Origin: Plantago major | Taxonomy: Eukaryota; Streptophyta; Magnoliopsida; Lamiales; Plantaginaceae | DNA: 64,000 nucleotides | Assembly (NCBI GenBank): GCA_026545765.1 | Contig: JAIFAC010000119.1 | Location: 62,001 to 126,000, forward strand | Reading direction: 5' to 3' | Shown here: in pieces, positions 44,893-57,081 of the stretch | Numbering within the stretch: position 1 is the first letter of the stretch | How the letters are laid out: each line of letters begins with the position of its first letter | Translations under genes and position numbers: made by a program | Notes under the pieces: generated by a model | What the model saw: only the letters and a program-made list of their open reading frames with translations | Told to the model about the DNA's origin: nothing | Database searches by the model: none

Positions 44893-47637
44893 GGGTCCTT
44901 TTCTAGCATTTCGCTTTATCTTCTTCTTTCTCGCTGAGCTCATAGAAACATCCACTTAATTAGTTAAGTGTATTAACATATAACTGAAAAGTAATATCTT
45001 AAGGAACTCTTTATCACCGTGGCATGTGCTCGATTCCTCAAGAGGTGAGTGGTAGCCTCTTTCTTTCTCTCGAGGCAAGCTTTCAAATTCCTCTTGTTCT
45101 TGTGTTTCTAATTCAGCGTAATAAAGAAATTTTATTAAATAACAAGATTAATAAACACAAAATATCACAAGTAGAGAGTTAAACCATTCAACTACGAGCA
45201 AAGGTCACCGATTGGTCTCGAACTTGTGACCCTTTTATGCTTTAGTCTTGTTGTTCCATTTCAGCTTTTTGTTTGAAGTTTCGTACTTCAACCTATCCGA
45301 GTGTGCAACTCATTGCCTCCCCGTTGATCATTCGAGCGTATGTCTCGCTTGATCCTCTCTAGAAGTTGGGGAACCCGCCATTTGCGGATTTTCTTCAAAG
45401 ATATTGCATTGATGGTATGTCGAAATGGAGTTCATCGACCATTTCATCAACCACTTGTGTTGTGGTTGTGGTTGTTGTGGTCTCGAAGCGTAAGTTTGAG
45501 CATTTGAGAGCTCTTCCAGATATTTAAGTATGGTGTTGACATCAGCTCACAACACTAGGTCACCACCATCGTGGCCTCTTGAAGTTGTTTATAAGTGACT
45601 TTCCTCGATGGTGTGTTGGCACCAACAACCTTTGCTATAGGTGCTTGCTCAAGAACCTTTGAGAGAGTTGCTTTCAAAGAACCTTCGACCTTTTCGTCCT
45701 CTTTCCTCGCCTTGGTTACTTTTTTCAAGAACCTTGAGGGCTGGGATCTCCTCCTCGTCCGATTCGTCATTGAAATCTGGAACGGAGTTATGAACAATCC
45801 ATGCTGCTTCTGCAGAGAGAGTTTGAAGTTTCTCACTTCTTTTATTAGTATTGATAAGTTCATCAGAAAGGCATTCTGCAGCATTGATGAGTTCATCTGC
45901 ATTGATGAGTTCATCAGTAGTGGTCTTAGCAGCATTGATGAGTTCATCAGCAGTGGTCTTAGCAGCATTGATGAGTTCATCCGCATGGCGTGTATCCGAG
46001 AGTCGACATCCATAATGGGTATGCCTTCCGATTTGCCGCCAGACTTCTTTTGTGAAGTTCTGGCCTTTGGTCGCAATGGAACCTTCAGATACCTCATCGC
46101 CTTTCGCTTTGAACCTTCGAGATGCAAGAACTATTTTCATCATGTTTGTATACTCATATTTGTAGAGTAGGTTACTATTGGCAATGTCTGCCGTCTCTCT
46201 GAGTTCAATGCCAAGGCACTCCAGTAAGTAGCAAATCTTCAGTCCATAGCTTACTGTTGCTTTTGGCTTAGCAAGGTCCTTAACGATTTTAGGCTCAAAG
46301 CTCAGATCTTCTTCACAAATTTCATGAAGGCGCATTTCCAATTGAAAGGGTTTTCAAATTTTTTATCTTGTTGATTCAACAAGAACATCATCATCCAGCC
46401 GCTTCGCTTATCTAGTCAAGACCTCCTTGTAGACCATCAAAGCATCTGTGAAGGATACATGCTAACACATCCCAAAGGACCAACAGATGTCCGTCCTTAT
46501 GTCAAGAAGCTTAAAGTCGATGGGTGTGTCCGCTTGTCAAGATCACACATCACCGATAGTTGCTTCACACCTTCAAGGAGATCTTCATCCTCGGTGTCAA
46601 TTTCAAAATCCTTTCAAGATTTTGAAGTTCAAACAAATTTCGTAAAGTCGTTTCATCCAACAGATTTCTTGTCTCGACTTTGGTCTTGATAGACACCGCC
46701 AAAGGCCTTCAGAGACTTTGAGATAATCGTGGAGTTATTGTAAAACTCAGACATCCAAAGGAAGAAACTCCATCGAAGAGCGTATAGAAAGCCCTTGATT
46801 TGTGCCTTTTCAAGCATATCAAGTACCAGCTTTCTGTCAGTCTGGTTCTCTATTGCAGCTACCAGGTATTCCTCAATCATGGCAACACCCCAAATCATCC
46901 TGTGATTTGAAGTCCAATGATCAGGATTGAACTCTCCAATTAACCGATTGTTTGTGATAACCAACACTGGTCTTGCTTTTCAGTAGTACCAGATGTAGTA
47001 GCTTGGGATTTCTGAGTAGAAGCACGTTTCAGAGCCATCTCTTTAAATAGTGAAGTTTTTGAAAACGGAAGAGATTAAGGTAAGAGATTAGTGATTCTTT
47101 GCGTAAAACTAAGAGGGATCAGAGTTGCAGAATATTGCAGAGATTTGAGAGAATTTTGCGCTTTTGTAAGAGCAAATGTAGGATTAGCTAAAGTGATTTC
47201 TTTTACCAAAATCCTATATATATAGCAAAGGTAATTCCAATGCAAAAATACACAAATTAATGTTGTGCATTTGTATATGTACGCAAGAAGGTGGTAAAAT
47301 TGGTTTGCATTAAATGCTTAGTGGGCCACGCCCGAAGTTTTTACAAATTCACTATTTTACAGAGAATTAATCTCAAATTTTAAAATGGAACGCCTATTTC
47401 ATCAATGGTCGATTGCTTTTTAGCAATGATCACAATCACCATGTGATTGTGCCCAATTAATGAATTTTCGCAATTAGCTATCTCAATCACATTTCTTTTG
47501 GTGACTAAGGGACAATTTTGTATCCGAGTCTATCTCAAACTCAAGATCTTGTTCATGTTTTACACAAAATAGGAATAACACAAATTTCAAGAGAGTAGTC
47601 GATCGCAAATAGTTGTACTATTCTCTTCAGGTTCCCT

Positions 47638-49245
47638 CGTCAGTCCAGAACGGCAAAGTAAAAGACCGGGGTGAATAGTCTCTTAAAAGTTTTGTCGATA
47701 AACACAGCTTCGATATCCGTGAAGATATCTCGATACTTAATTTTGAGAGCTAAGACTTTTCGAGATAAGTGCACGTGCTCAAGAAGATAAGTGTAAGTAC
47801 TTTGCAAGATAAGTAAAGCAAGTAATAAACCGTAAAGTAAATAACACAAATCTTTTATAGTGGTATCTCAAGGTATGAATCCTTCAACTAATCCACTTCG
47901 CCTTTCTCGCACTCTAGAATCCACTAAGATAGATAAATGAGGTAACCTTACAGATATCTTCTCTTGATTCCTAAATACACTAGTTCCCAACCAAGTGTCC
48001 CCTCGAGTTATTCCCCGATTTCACAAACAAGTACTTCCAGACTCGTAAACCTTTTGAGCTCCTTAGTTTCCCAAACTAAGTACTTCCCGTGCTCAATAAC
48101 CTTGAGTTATTCCTTAGTTTCCCAAACTAAGTACTTCCCGTACTCCACGCTTAAGATGTCAAGTTAAGGTAATTGTCGTGAGCTTCTTTAATAACTTGTT
48201 CATTATTCAGATAGCTCTATGAATCAAGTATACTTAATACACTTTGCAATGTATGGTATCTTGTTCTCATCGACCCAAGCCTATGATAAGTGTTCAAGAG
48301 ACCAAACTCGATATTTAAATATAAGTTCAACTCTTTCACAAATAACAATGCTCATATGATCGTGACACTTAGAACTTTGGTGCTACTTAGAATCAAGAGC
48401 TTTGGTCGCAACAGAAAGCTTGATGGTAAGTAGTTTGCTTGAGAGAGCTTGTGAGAATATTCAATATAAGTTTAGTGATCTAAGGTGTTCAGTGTGTGTT
48501 CTCAAGCAGTCTAAGTGTTGATATTTATAGATGAATTTTAGTGCCGTTTGAATAGTATCCGTTAGGTTTAAATCAAATTCAAACTATTGATATCTGAGTA
48601 TAGTACTGTAGTAGGTTTGTCTTCTTTTTCAGAAGCTACCGTTTTTGTTCAGACATTTCTGTCCGCGCATTTAATGCACTGTACTATACTTTGTCCTGTA
48701 GTGTCAACGGAACTATGAATTGTATCAGAGATCTTATTCTATCAGAGTTTTCTGAAGCTTTGCATGTTCTTTTTCATAGATTATCACAACTCCAGATACC
48801 ACTTGTTGAAACAACTTTGTTATAATATATTTCTTTTCAGAAACATATTTTATGTCCAAGGTATCTGAGTATAGATATCTGTGGGCACTTTCCTCCTCGT
48901 AAACCTTTATTCTCGTATATCTTTGCAACAATTGTGTTTCAAACACTTGTTTCTTCAAGATATCCGGACATAGGTATCTCAAAACCTTTGTTTTCAAAGA
49001 ATCTTGTGCGCCTTCAAATCTTCAAATCGCTGAACTTTTCCCTCATTGATGCCTTCTTCTTGGTCTTCTTCGTAAAATAAAATTACATTTCGAGACCTAA
49101 CATCCTATACAAGATTTGCTAGACTATCATACTTAGTGAATTTCCTCTTTTACAGTGTCCAAGTGAACTAAGAGTACTAATCACCTTTCTGAGCTAAGAT
49201 AAGTCATTAGGTTGCTGATCAAAATCTAAACAGATATTCCTGACA
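47638..49245 (-). repeat. Solo LTR inserted in element B between pol and the extra region
   Basis: About 1.6 kb, the same LTR plan as B but clearly more different from the two B LTRs than they are from each other. There is no primer site on its left and no polypurine tract on its right. The flanks resemble one uninterrupted sequence in element A (around 10310-10330, GTTCCCT...GAGTG). A near-duplication TCCCT/TCCCC borders it. So a related element inserted here and was later reduced to one LTR. Confidence 0.8.
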
Positions 49246-49571
49246 TCCCCCCCTCACTGAGTGAAGTAGATATCTGAGTACCTGTCTCAGAAATCTTCAA
49301 ATAGCCATTTTACCCTTTAACTTTTGATATCCGAAAATTCGCCTTTATACTTGTTTGCTAGGTGTTTCATCTTTTGCCTTTGATATTCTGGATTCCTGTT
49401 CCAGATATCTCATCTCTCCTTTTTTCCCTTCTTAATAATACTGAGTTCATGTCTCTCACATTCTTAGCTTCTTTTAGTATATGAGTTCCTGTCTCAGATA
49501 CCCCTCCCTAATTTTTGGTTGAATATCTCGATGCGTGATCCATATATCTTTCTCCTTTCTGAATCCTCATC
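49246..49571 (-). other. Element B pol-to-extra-region spacer
   Basis: Non-coding stretch with repeated AGATATCTGAG-type words on both strands. Similar words fill the end of element C (63900-64000) and the LTRs. Confidence 0.5.
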
Positions 49572-52500
49572 TCAGAGATTAGAACTTTTCAGTTCCTTTG
49601 GAAACTCCATTAACCCAAGACTATGTCTCAAGGTTAAGAACCTGGTTTCTTGCAAAGGCTTTGTAAAGATATCTGCAAGTTGGTCTTCAGTACCAATCTT
49701 GAGTATCTCTATATTGCCTTTTTCAACATGATCTCTAATGAAGTGGTATCTAACATCAATGTGCTTTGTTCTTGCATGAAACTTAGGATTCTGAGTTATA
49801 GAAATGGCACTTGTGTTGTCACAGAAAATCGTAGTTTTCTCTTCATTGACCTCATAGTCTCTGAGTTGTTGTTGTATCCACAGAATTTGTGAAGCACAAC
49901 ACCCAGTAGCAATATATTCAGTCTCTGTGGTTGATGTGGCAATTGATTTTTGTTTCTTGATGAACCATGATATTAATCTGGCACCAAGAAATTGACAAGT
50001 TCCTGAGGTGCTTTTTCTATCAAGCAATGATCCAAAGATAGTCAGATCGTAATGTACCAACTAAACTCAATCCACTGCCTTTTGGATACCACAATCCAAC
50101 TTCTACAAGACTTTACATACCTTAATATTTTCATAGCAATGTTGTAGTGTGATTGCATCGATTTGTCTCAAATCTAGCACACACTCCTATCACAGATTGA
50201 ATATCGTGTCTCCTTGTAGTGAGGTACAAGAGAGACCCAATCAATTTCCTATACTTGTGTTCTTCAATACTCACGATTCAAGATAGGTCATTTCGTTCCA
50301 ATGCTCATAGTATCTTAGCATTCTTTCGTAGGCTTTAGATTAAACTTGTTGAGCATGTCCTTTGCATACTTTGTTTGACTAATGAATATTCCATCATTAA
50401 GTTGCTTGACTTTCAATCCTAGGAAGTAGTTCAATTCTCCCATCATGCTCATCTCAAATTTACTTTTCATGAGCTTAGCAAAGTCTTCACAAAGTTGCTT
50501 GTCTTTAGATCCAAATATAATGTCATCAACATATACTTGAACTAAAAGTAGTTTCCCATCATGGTTCAATGTAAAGAGTGTTTTATCAACATCTCCTTTC
50601 TTGAAGACACTTTCTAGTAGGTATCTAGCCAATGTCTCATACCATGCTCTTGGAGCTTGTTTCAGCCCATACAGAGCTTTCTGAAGCTTATAGACCATCC
50701 TACTTTCTGAGGAAACTTCAAAGCCTGGTGGTTGCTCAACATAGACTTCCTCAGCAAGTTCACCATTTAGGAATGCACTCTTGACATCCATTTGATAAAC
50801 AGTGAAGTCATTATGAGCTGCAAAGGCTAGAAAGAGTCTTATTGCATCCAATCTTGCAACTGGTGCATAAGATTCATCAAAATCTAGTCCTTCAGTCTGG
50901 GTGAATCCCTTGGCAACCAAATTTTGCTTTGTTTCCGTTATTTCACCAAACTCATTCATTTTATTTCCGAAACCCACTTGGTTCCAATTACGTATATTCC
51001 ACAACAAATGGAACCATTTCAGACTTTGTTTCTCTCAAATTGATCCAACTCGTTTTGCATTGCGTAGATCCAATCTTGATCCTTCAATGCTTCTTCTATA
51101 GTTTTAGTTCAATATTTGAGATGAAACATCCATAAAGAGAGTCAAGAATTGCTCTCCTAGTTCTAACTCCTCGTCTAAAGGATCGATCACATCCTCGCAG
51201 ATGATTTCTTATCCATTTCATAATGGGTTTTGAGTTAGTAGGATCAATATCATTTTGATCCGAATGTGAATCAATATGATCTTGATAGGATACTTGCAAG
51301 ATTCGAGATATATGACACATGGAAAATGCCATGGATATTTGACACTTTTTCAAAGTTGTTAGAGATATTTGGAATTTGATTTTCAACAATCTCATTCTCG
51401 TAAACCACTTCTTGATGAAGGTTCTCAAGAATCTGCTCCATTTATGGAATTCTCATAGGAAATTCTTCATGTCTTGTAGTCATCCGTTGTTACTAAGTAA
51501 TGGTCGCTTTTCATCGCCGATTCATCCTCTAAGTGAATGATAGAATTGTTTCCTTTTGAGGATTCTTTTTCGTAATCTTTAATCATCGCTTCTTTGAACC
51601 TATCTCATGAAGTTCTCCATTCAAGGGTACTTTCTTGTTTCCTTCAGAGAAGACTACATGAACATATTCTTCAATCTTTTGTGTTCTTTGTTGTAGATTC
51701 AGAGGCTTTGCTATTCGTAGAATAACCAAGAAATACTCCTTTATCTGCTTTTGGTTGAAATGTTCTCAAATATTCTCTTCTATTGTTAAGAACAAAACAT
51801 CTGCAACCAAACACCCTTAGATGTTTGATACTAGGGGGTCTACCAATCAAAAGCTCATAAGGAGTTTTGTCATGGTGTTTGTTAATCAAACATCTATTTT
51901 GAGTATAGCAGTCGTGTTAATGCCTTCAACCCAATAGATTTCACTTATTTCAAAGGTCGCCAGCATTGTTCTTGCCGCTTCTTTGGTCCTATTCTTCCTT
52001 TCAAAGAACACCATTTTGTTGTGGTGTACTTACTAAGATAGTTGATGTTGTATACCTTTGCAGTACAAAACTCTTTATGTATCGTTCACAAACTCAAGAC
52101 TGGTCTGCTCGATTACATACCTTGTCATTTTCATGACTTCAAGCTTATTTAGCAAGTCAGTATTTCAACCCTTGCATCGATTTTTGTTTGAGAAAACAAC
52201 CCAAGTGAATCTTGAGTAATCATCAACAACAACTGCATTCATACTTCTTTCCTCGCATAGTCAGGTGAGGATTAAAAGATCCATATGTAACATTTGCAAA
52301 GGCCTTTCACCGAGTGTCTAGTTTTAGACTTGAAAGATGTTTTCGATTGTTTTCCCATTCGCAAGTCGAGCATATACCATCTTTTCTATATACCATTTGG
52401 GTAAACCACCAATTCTTTCTCGCTAGCTTGTTCAGAGTTTTGAAATTCAAGTGACTCATTCTCTTATGCCATAGCCGCTTTTCTTCAGGTGGCTGATTGA

Positions 52501-52905
52501 CTCACCATGAGACATTCTTCATTGTGGGATGCCCGCTAGCAACATAAAGATTTCTTTTCGCTTAGCAACCAAGACTGCGCTTGACTCATTGTCAATTACT
52601 TTGTATAGTTTTGACTTGATCTTGACAAAGGTACCTTTGTCTACTAATTTACTCATGCTTAGGAGATTATATTTCAATCCCTTTACATGTAGTACTTCAG
52701 AGATTGTAAGGGCTCCAAACTTCAGATTGCCAAATCCTATAGTTGGATTTTCATCTCCTCCAGCAAATCTAATAATTGGTCCATCATTGCAATTTCTGTA
52801 GTTAATCAGATTTGCTTTATCTCCTGTCATGTGCTTCCCACATCCGCTATCAAAATGCCACTTGGGATTAGTCTTTAGAGTGTTCTGCACAAAAACAGGA
52901 AACAA
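49572..52905 (-). pseudogene. Element B pol region
   Basis: Minus-strand parts in element order: protease (52519-52905, HFDSGCGKHMTGD), pre-integrase and integrase (about 51671-52500), reverse transcriptase (50315-51007, with [13 protein letters not shown] and [11 protein letters not shown]) and RNase H (49572-50060, TSGTCQFLGARLISW, NTSAISITQNPKFHARTKHI, QLADIFTKPLQ). Clear Sirevirus/Maximus-type Copia text. Many breaks. Confidence 0.85.
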
Positions 52906-53054
52906 GAGGTTAGGTTCTCATACCAACAATGGAACCATCTGGACTAAAGAACCTTCCTATAGGAATCCATTTATGAATGAATTTCTTAGGGACATTCTTT
53001 TGTCTAACAGGAACATAAGGAGGAATTCTAAGTAAATGATTAGTATCATTGTTA

Positions 53055-55395
53055 TTAAGAATTATTTTCTTCGTTAGTGTGTTCCTCGGTGTTCTTCGGT
53101 GCTTTCAGACACCGCCTAAGTTGTCGAGTCCGCTTGTCGCTAATCTTAGCTTTCCTTGCCAGATTTCTTCTAGCCCTGGCATTCAGATTTTCAGTGGCTT
53201 GATTTTTCTTCCACTTCTGATAATTGTTGTGAGCAATCCTAGCCTTTATCCATCTTTCTTGCTCTTGTTTATACTCACGAGCAAGTTGTTTCCCGATGGC
53301 TTTATAGTCAATGCCATTTCGAGCACCTGGTGCTATCTGAGTTCTCATCTCAGCAGCTTTGCTAGTCTCTGGGTGATCTATTTTCTTTCCAGAAAACGTG
53401 ACATAGGAGAATTTGCCAGCTCTTGCAATTCTTCCTTTCTGAGAGACACAAGACTGGGTGATTACACTTTTAAAGTTATGTTTCTTTTCGTAAATATTCC
53501 CAAGCTTTTCTTTTGGACTTGTTTTTCCCACAAAGGTTTGGTCACAACTGCCTTTCCTTTGTCAACATCCTTAGCTTTCTGACCAATGCTATAGGTTGTT
53601 TGGGAATCATCTTGCTGAGCACTGACAAATGTTATTCTTTCATCACTCTTATTCAGAGTGGTAGATCTATTTGTTTGTGCGTCAAATTTAAGTCCTCCTT
53701 TTCAAGGATCTCTTAAATAAGATTGTACTTCAAGAAGAGTGTGACTAGCTTTGACATAAGATTGGAAAGATACTTCCTTCTTTTGAGTTCCTTGTTCTTT
53801 AAAGAAGACCTTCACATTTCTTTTCAAGTTTGGCCAATACTTCAGATGATTTTTTTCGTCTCGTATATCTGAGCTTTGAGAAATGCATTTTCAGCATCCT
53901 TTTTCTCAGATATCTTGAGTATTTGTGAATCTTCCTTTATAAAAGAATTCATTTCTTCTTCAAGGATTTCGGCTCTAGCTCGGACCATTAGAAATTCTTC
54001 GAGAGATCAATTTCTCTTCTGAGATGTTCCAAATCTTTGATTCCTTCCTCATCACTTTCATAAGTATAACAAGATGTGTTACCGCATCAGCCATTAGACA
54101 AGGTTCAATGTTGGAGATATCTGGAAAGATTTCTTCAGCCACTCCACACACTTCTTTCTTCTTTTGACCAAAGTCAACCACTTCATGAGAGACACCACAC
54201 ATCTATGGAGAATTCAGTGTGGAATCATCTGAGTCTTCATCCTCAGAATTAGACTCAATGTCTAGAGAATCCAGTTGGATTTGTATCTTCTTTCTTTCCT
54301 CAGTGAGCAGAGCTCTCTGTCCTCTCTTGAAGTTTCTTCTATCTTTCTTGTCACATGTCTTTAGCTTATTGAAAACAGGGCAATCTCTTTTAAAATGACC
54401 AGGTTTCTGACAATAGAAACAGATATCGTTTTCGATTGCCTCAAGATTAGATGCTTGTCGAGCTGTTTGTTCAAATGAGCTGACAAATTGATATTTTTGT
54501 ACTGGTGATAATTTGAGCCTAGATGCTTTTTCAGCTTCTCTTTAGCTTTTCTTCTCTCAATCTCCGACATATATCATTCTCATTTTTTACAAAGAAGAGC
54601 ATTCTCCTCACCACCTCCTTGCCTTCCTTCTTTTCAGAAGTTCCTTGAGCAACTAGAGCAATATTATGCAACTTTTCAGTTGTTTGTTCTCTTTGAGTTG
54701 TCTCATAGTCAACTGTGGCAAGGTGAGAGAAAAGTTCCAATCGAGTGATATCTCATTCCTCGTTAAAGTAAAAACTTTGTATGCTCCCGCTATGATCTAG
54801 ACTTTCACAATAGTCTTAATTTTTTCGTCAGTATATCTATTACTTTCACCAAGTGCAGCCATGTCACTCATGAGTGTTGTAAACCAAAAATCTAGTTCTT
54901 CAAGAGTCTCTGTGGGACCTTGTTTAAAGTTTTGGAATTTGAGTTTCAAAACTTCGAACTTATTTTCCTTTGTTTTCTCAAAGGGTTGCACATTTCCTCA
55001 ATCACTGCCGTGCCACTTTCATTTTTGCACCCATAGTTTAATCGTATGTGCTCGAGTAGAACGATGATGATATCATGAGCTCGACCATCCATTCGATTTC
55101 TCTTGGCATCTTCGATGTCCGAGCTCCGGGTTATTGCTCAGAATAACTTGACCAAGAGGGTCTTCCACCGTCAAGCACTGCTTCAGGAGGAACCACCACT
55201 TGGTTCTTCATCAGTGGGAACTCTGTCTCTACCATTAGAAACCTCAATGACCTGCTTGAGTTGTTGAATGACTATGGGGCCATTCTTTATTACTTCGATC
55301 ATTTCATCACTGATGGCTTCTAGGTGGAGCAACATGTTGTTCTTCCATTTCTCATAATTCTCTGGCTTGAGAATTGAAGCGTCACTTAAAGACAT
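53055..55395 (-). pseudogene. Element B gag region
   Basis: Minus-strand parts: N-terminal gag (55183-55395, MSLSDASILKPENYEKWKNN), the FKQGPTETLEELDFWFTTLM helix (54797-54991), zinc-knuckle zone near 54361-54420 and a long basic C-terminal part (53055-53531). A gag of this length with a charged tail is typical of Sireviruses. Broken. Confidence 0.8.
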
Positions 55396-55498
55396 CCTTC
55401 AGCAAACACACTAAATAGAGAAATCAAGTGTAGGCGAAAAGCAATTAGTGGGCACTTATCTGGGATCTAGGTTCAATGAAGAGGCTTGGGAACCTCCT

Positions 55499-55510
55499 GC
55501 TCTGATACCA
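55499..55510 (-). other. Element B primer-binding site
   Basis: The minus strand reads TGGTATCAGAGC, exact complement of the 3' end of plant initiator-Met tRNA (without CCA considerations), just inside the 5' LTR. Confidence 0.85.
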
Positions 55511-55512
55511 CT

Positions 55513-57076
55513 TATTGGTCCAGATAACGGCAAAGTAAAAGACTAGAGGGGGGGGGGGGGTGAAAGTCTTTTTCAAACTTTTGTCGATAAACACAATTTC
55601 TCAGATATTTGTAAAGATATCTGATACTTAATTTCAGAGAGCGAAAGAATTTTTGTGATAAGTGCACGTGCTCAAAGAAGATATGTAAATACTTAGCAAA
55701 GTAAATAAAGCAAGTAATAAATTGCATAAAGTAAATAACACAAGTCTTTATAGTGGTATCCAAGGTATGAATCCTTCAACTAATCCACTTCGCCTTTCTC
55801 GCACTAGAATCCACTAAGATGATAAATGAATTAACCTTACAAATATCTTCTCTCGATTCCTAAATACACTAGGTTCCCAACCAAGTGTTCCCTGAGTTAT
55901 TCCCTGCTTTCACCAAGTACTTCAGCATCGTAAACCTTTTGAGCTATTCCTTAGTTTCCCATACTAAGTACTTCCTATGCTCAAGAATCTCGAGTTATTC
56001 CTTAGTTTCCCAAACTAAGTACTTCTTTACTCCACCGCTTAAGGTGTCGTTAAGGTAGTTTGTCAGGTGATCTTCTTTAATAACTTATTCAGTTATGCAG
56101 ATAGCTCTATGAATCAAGTATACTTAATACACTTTTCAATGTATGGTATCTTGTTCTTTACTGACCCAAGTCTATGATAAGTGTTCGAGAGAATGAATCT
56201 CAGATATGAAATCTTAATTCAACTCCTTCACAGATAACAATGCTTTTTAAGGATCAGGACACTTAAAACTTTTGTGCTACTTAGAATCAAGAGCTTTTGT
56301 CCCAACAGAAAGCTTGAAGGTAAGTACTATGCTTGAGAGTTTGAAAGATAGTGTTCTTGTTGTGAGTTGTAAGTTCAGTGTAAGTTCAAGGTATCTTTCA
56401 AGCATTCTAAGTGTTGATATTTATAGTTGAAAATCATGCCGTTTGAATAGTATCCGTTAGGCTTAATGAAATTCAAACTATTGATATCTGTAAATAGTAC
56501 TGCAGAAGACGCTTCTTTCGTAGATTTCGCTTTGTTCAGATGTCTCGTCAGGCATTTATCAGATTGTACTATTTTTGTCTCAGAGTGCCAACGAACTATG
56601 CATGCTTCTCAAGCATCAGACGCCCTTTCAGAGACCTTCACATCTCCAGATACTTGTTACAACATTGTTTCCGTAAACATAGTTTTTATCCAAGGTATCC
56701 GAGTGTAGATATCTGGGCACTTTTCCTCGCTCGTAAACCTTGTGTTCTCGTATATCTTTTGCAAAACTTTTTATTGAAAACACTTGTTTATTCAAGATAT
56801 CTCGACATAGGTATCTCGATGACCTTTGTATTCAAAGAATCTTGTGCCTTCAAAATTTCAAAATTGTTGAATCCTCCTCGGATGCCTTCTTCGTTTTCTT
56901 TAAGGAAATAAAATTACATTCAGAGGCCTAACATCCTATACAAGATTTGCTAGACTATCATACTTGGTGATTTTCCTCTTTTACAGTGTTCAAGTGAACC
57001 AAGAGTACTAACCACCTTTCTGAGCTAAGATAAGTCATTAGATTGCTGATCAAAATCTAAACAGATATTCCTAACA
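55513..57076 (-). repeat. Element B 5' LTR (right copy)
   Basis: It is 1564 bp, with a 13-G run (55548-55560), the palindrome array (about 55866-56035) and a TATA-type box (56416-56425 on the minus strand). The array is therefore downstream of the expected transcription start. Confidence 0.9.
56416..56425 (-). promoter_or_regulatory. TATA-type box of element B 5' LTR
   Basis: The minus strand reads TATAAATATC. It is the only good TATA motif in the LTR at the expected distance from the outer end (about 650 bp), and it is kept in A, B, D and the solo LTR. Confidence 0.5.
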
Positions 57077-57081
57077 CATAG
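57077..57081. repeat. Target-site duplication of element B, right
   Basis: CATAG directly after the B LTR end CCTAACA, identical to 38655-38659. Five bases is the usual Copia duplication length. Confidence 0.9.

Larger units (their letters stand above)
40253..47637 (-). pseudogene. Element B extra region after pol (env-like ORF region)
   Basis: About 6.3 kb without the CACTA-like insert. Minus-strand traces, from right to left: 46653-46967 (HRMIWGVAMIEEYLVAAI), 45649-46341, 42533-42973 (strongly acidic, EEEKETDENDYEEP), 41818-42446 (charged, helical), 41259-41821 (basic and acidic runs) and 40622-41005 (compact, WKWGKYLWVKQFAKKNP). The overall look is hydrophilic and coiled-coil-like with acidic runs. 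It is colinear with 3946-10300 of element A. Sireviruses are known to carry an extra, sometimes env-like, ORF here; no envelope motif is evident. Broken. Confidence 0.6.
38660..57076 (-). mobile_element. Element B: Sirevirus-type Copia retroelement nested in the LTR of C, broken
   Basis: An 18.4-kb element with LTRs 38660-40237 and 55513-57076, perfect CATAG duplications, primer site, gag, pol, a large extra region and a polypurine tract, all minus strand. It carries two later insertions, a CACTA-like element (43823-44892) and a solo LTR of its own family (47638-49245); without them it is about 15.7 kb, large for a Copia element. The LTRs are alike throughout, including short phrases the solo LTR lacks, so they are the true pair. 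The insertion is younger than A and C. Coding parts have dozens of breaks. Confidence 0.9.

Noticed and set aside
38192-57076. Reading the B locus as two tandem elements sharing a middle LTR
   Set aside because: The middle LTR has no primer site or polypurine tract, and its flanks match one continuous stretch in element A. The outer LTR pair has matching CATAG duplications.
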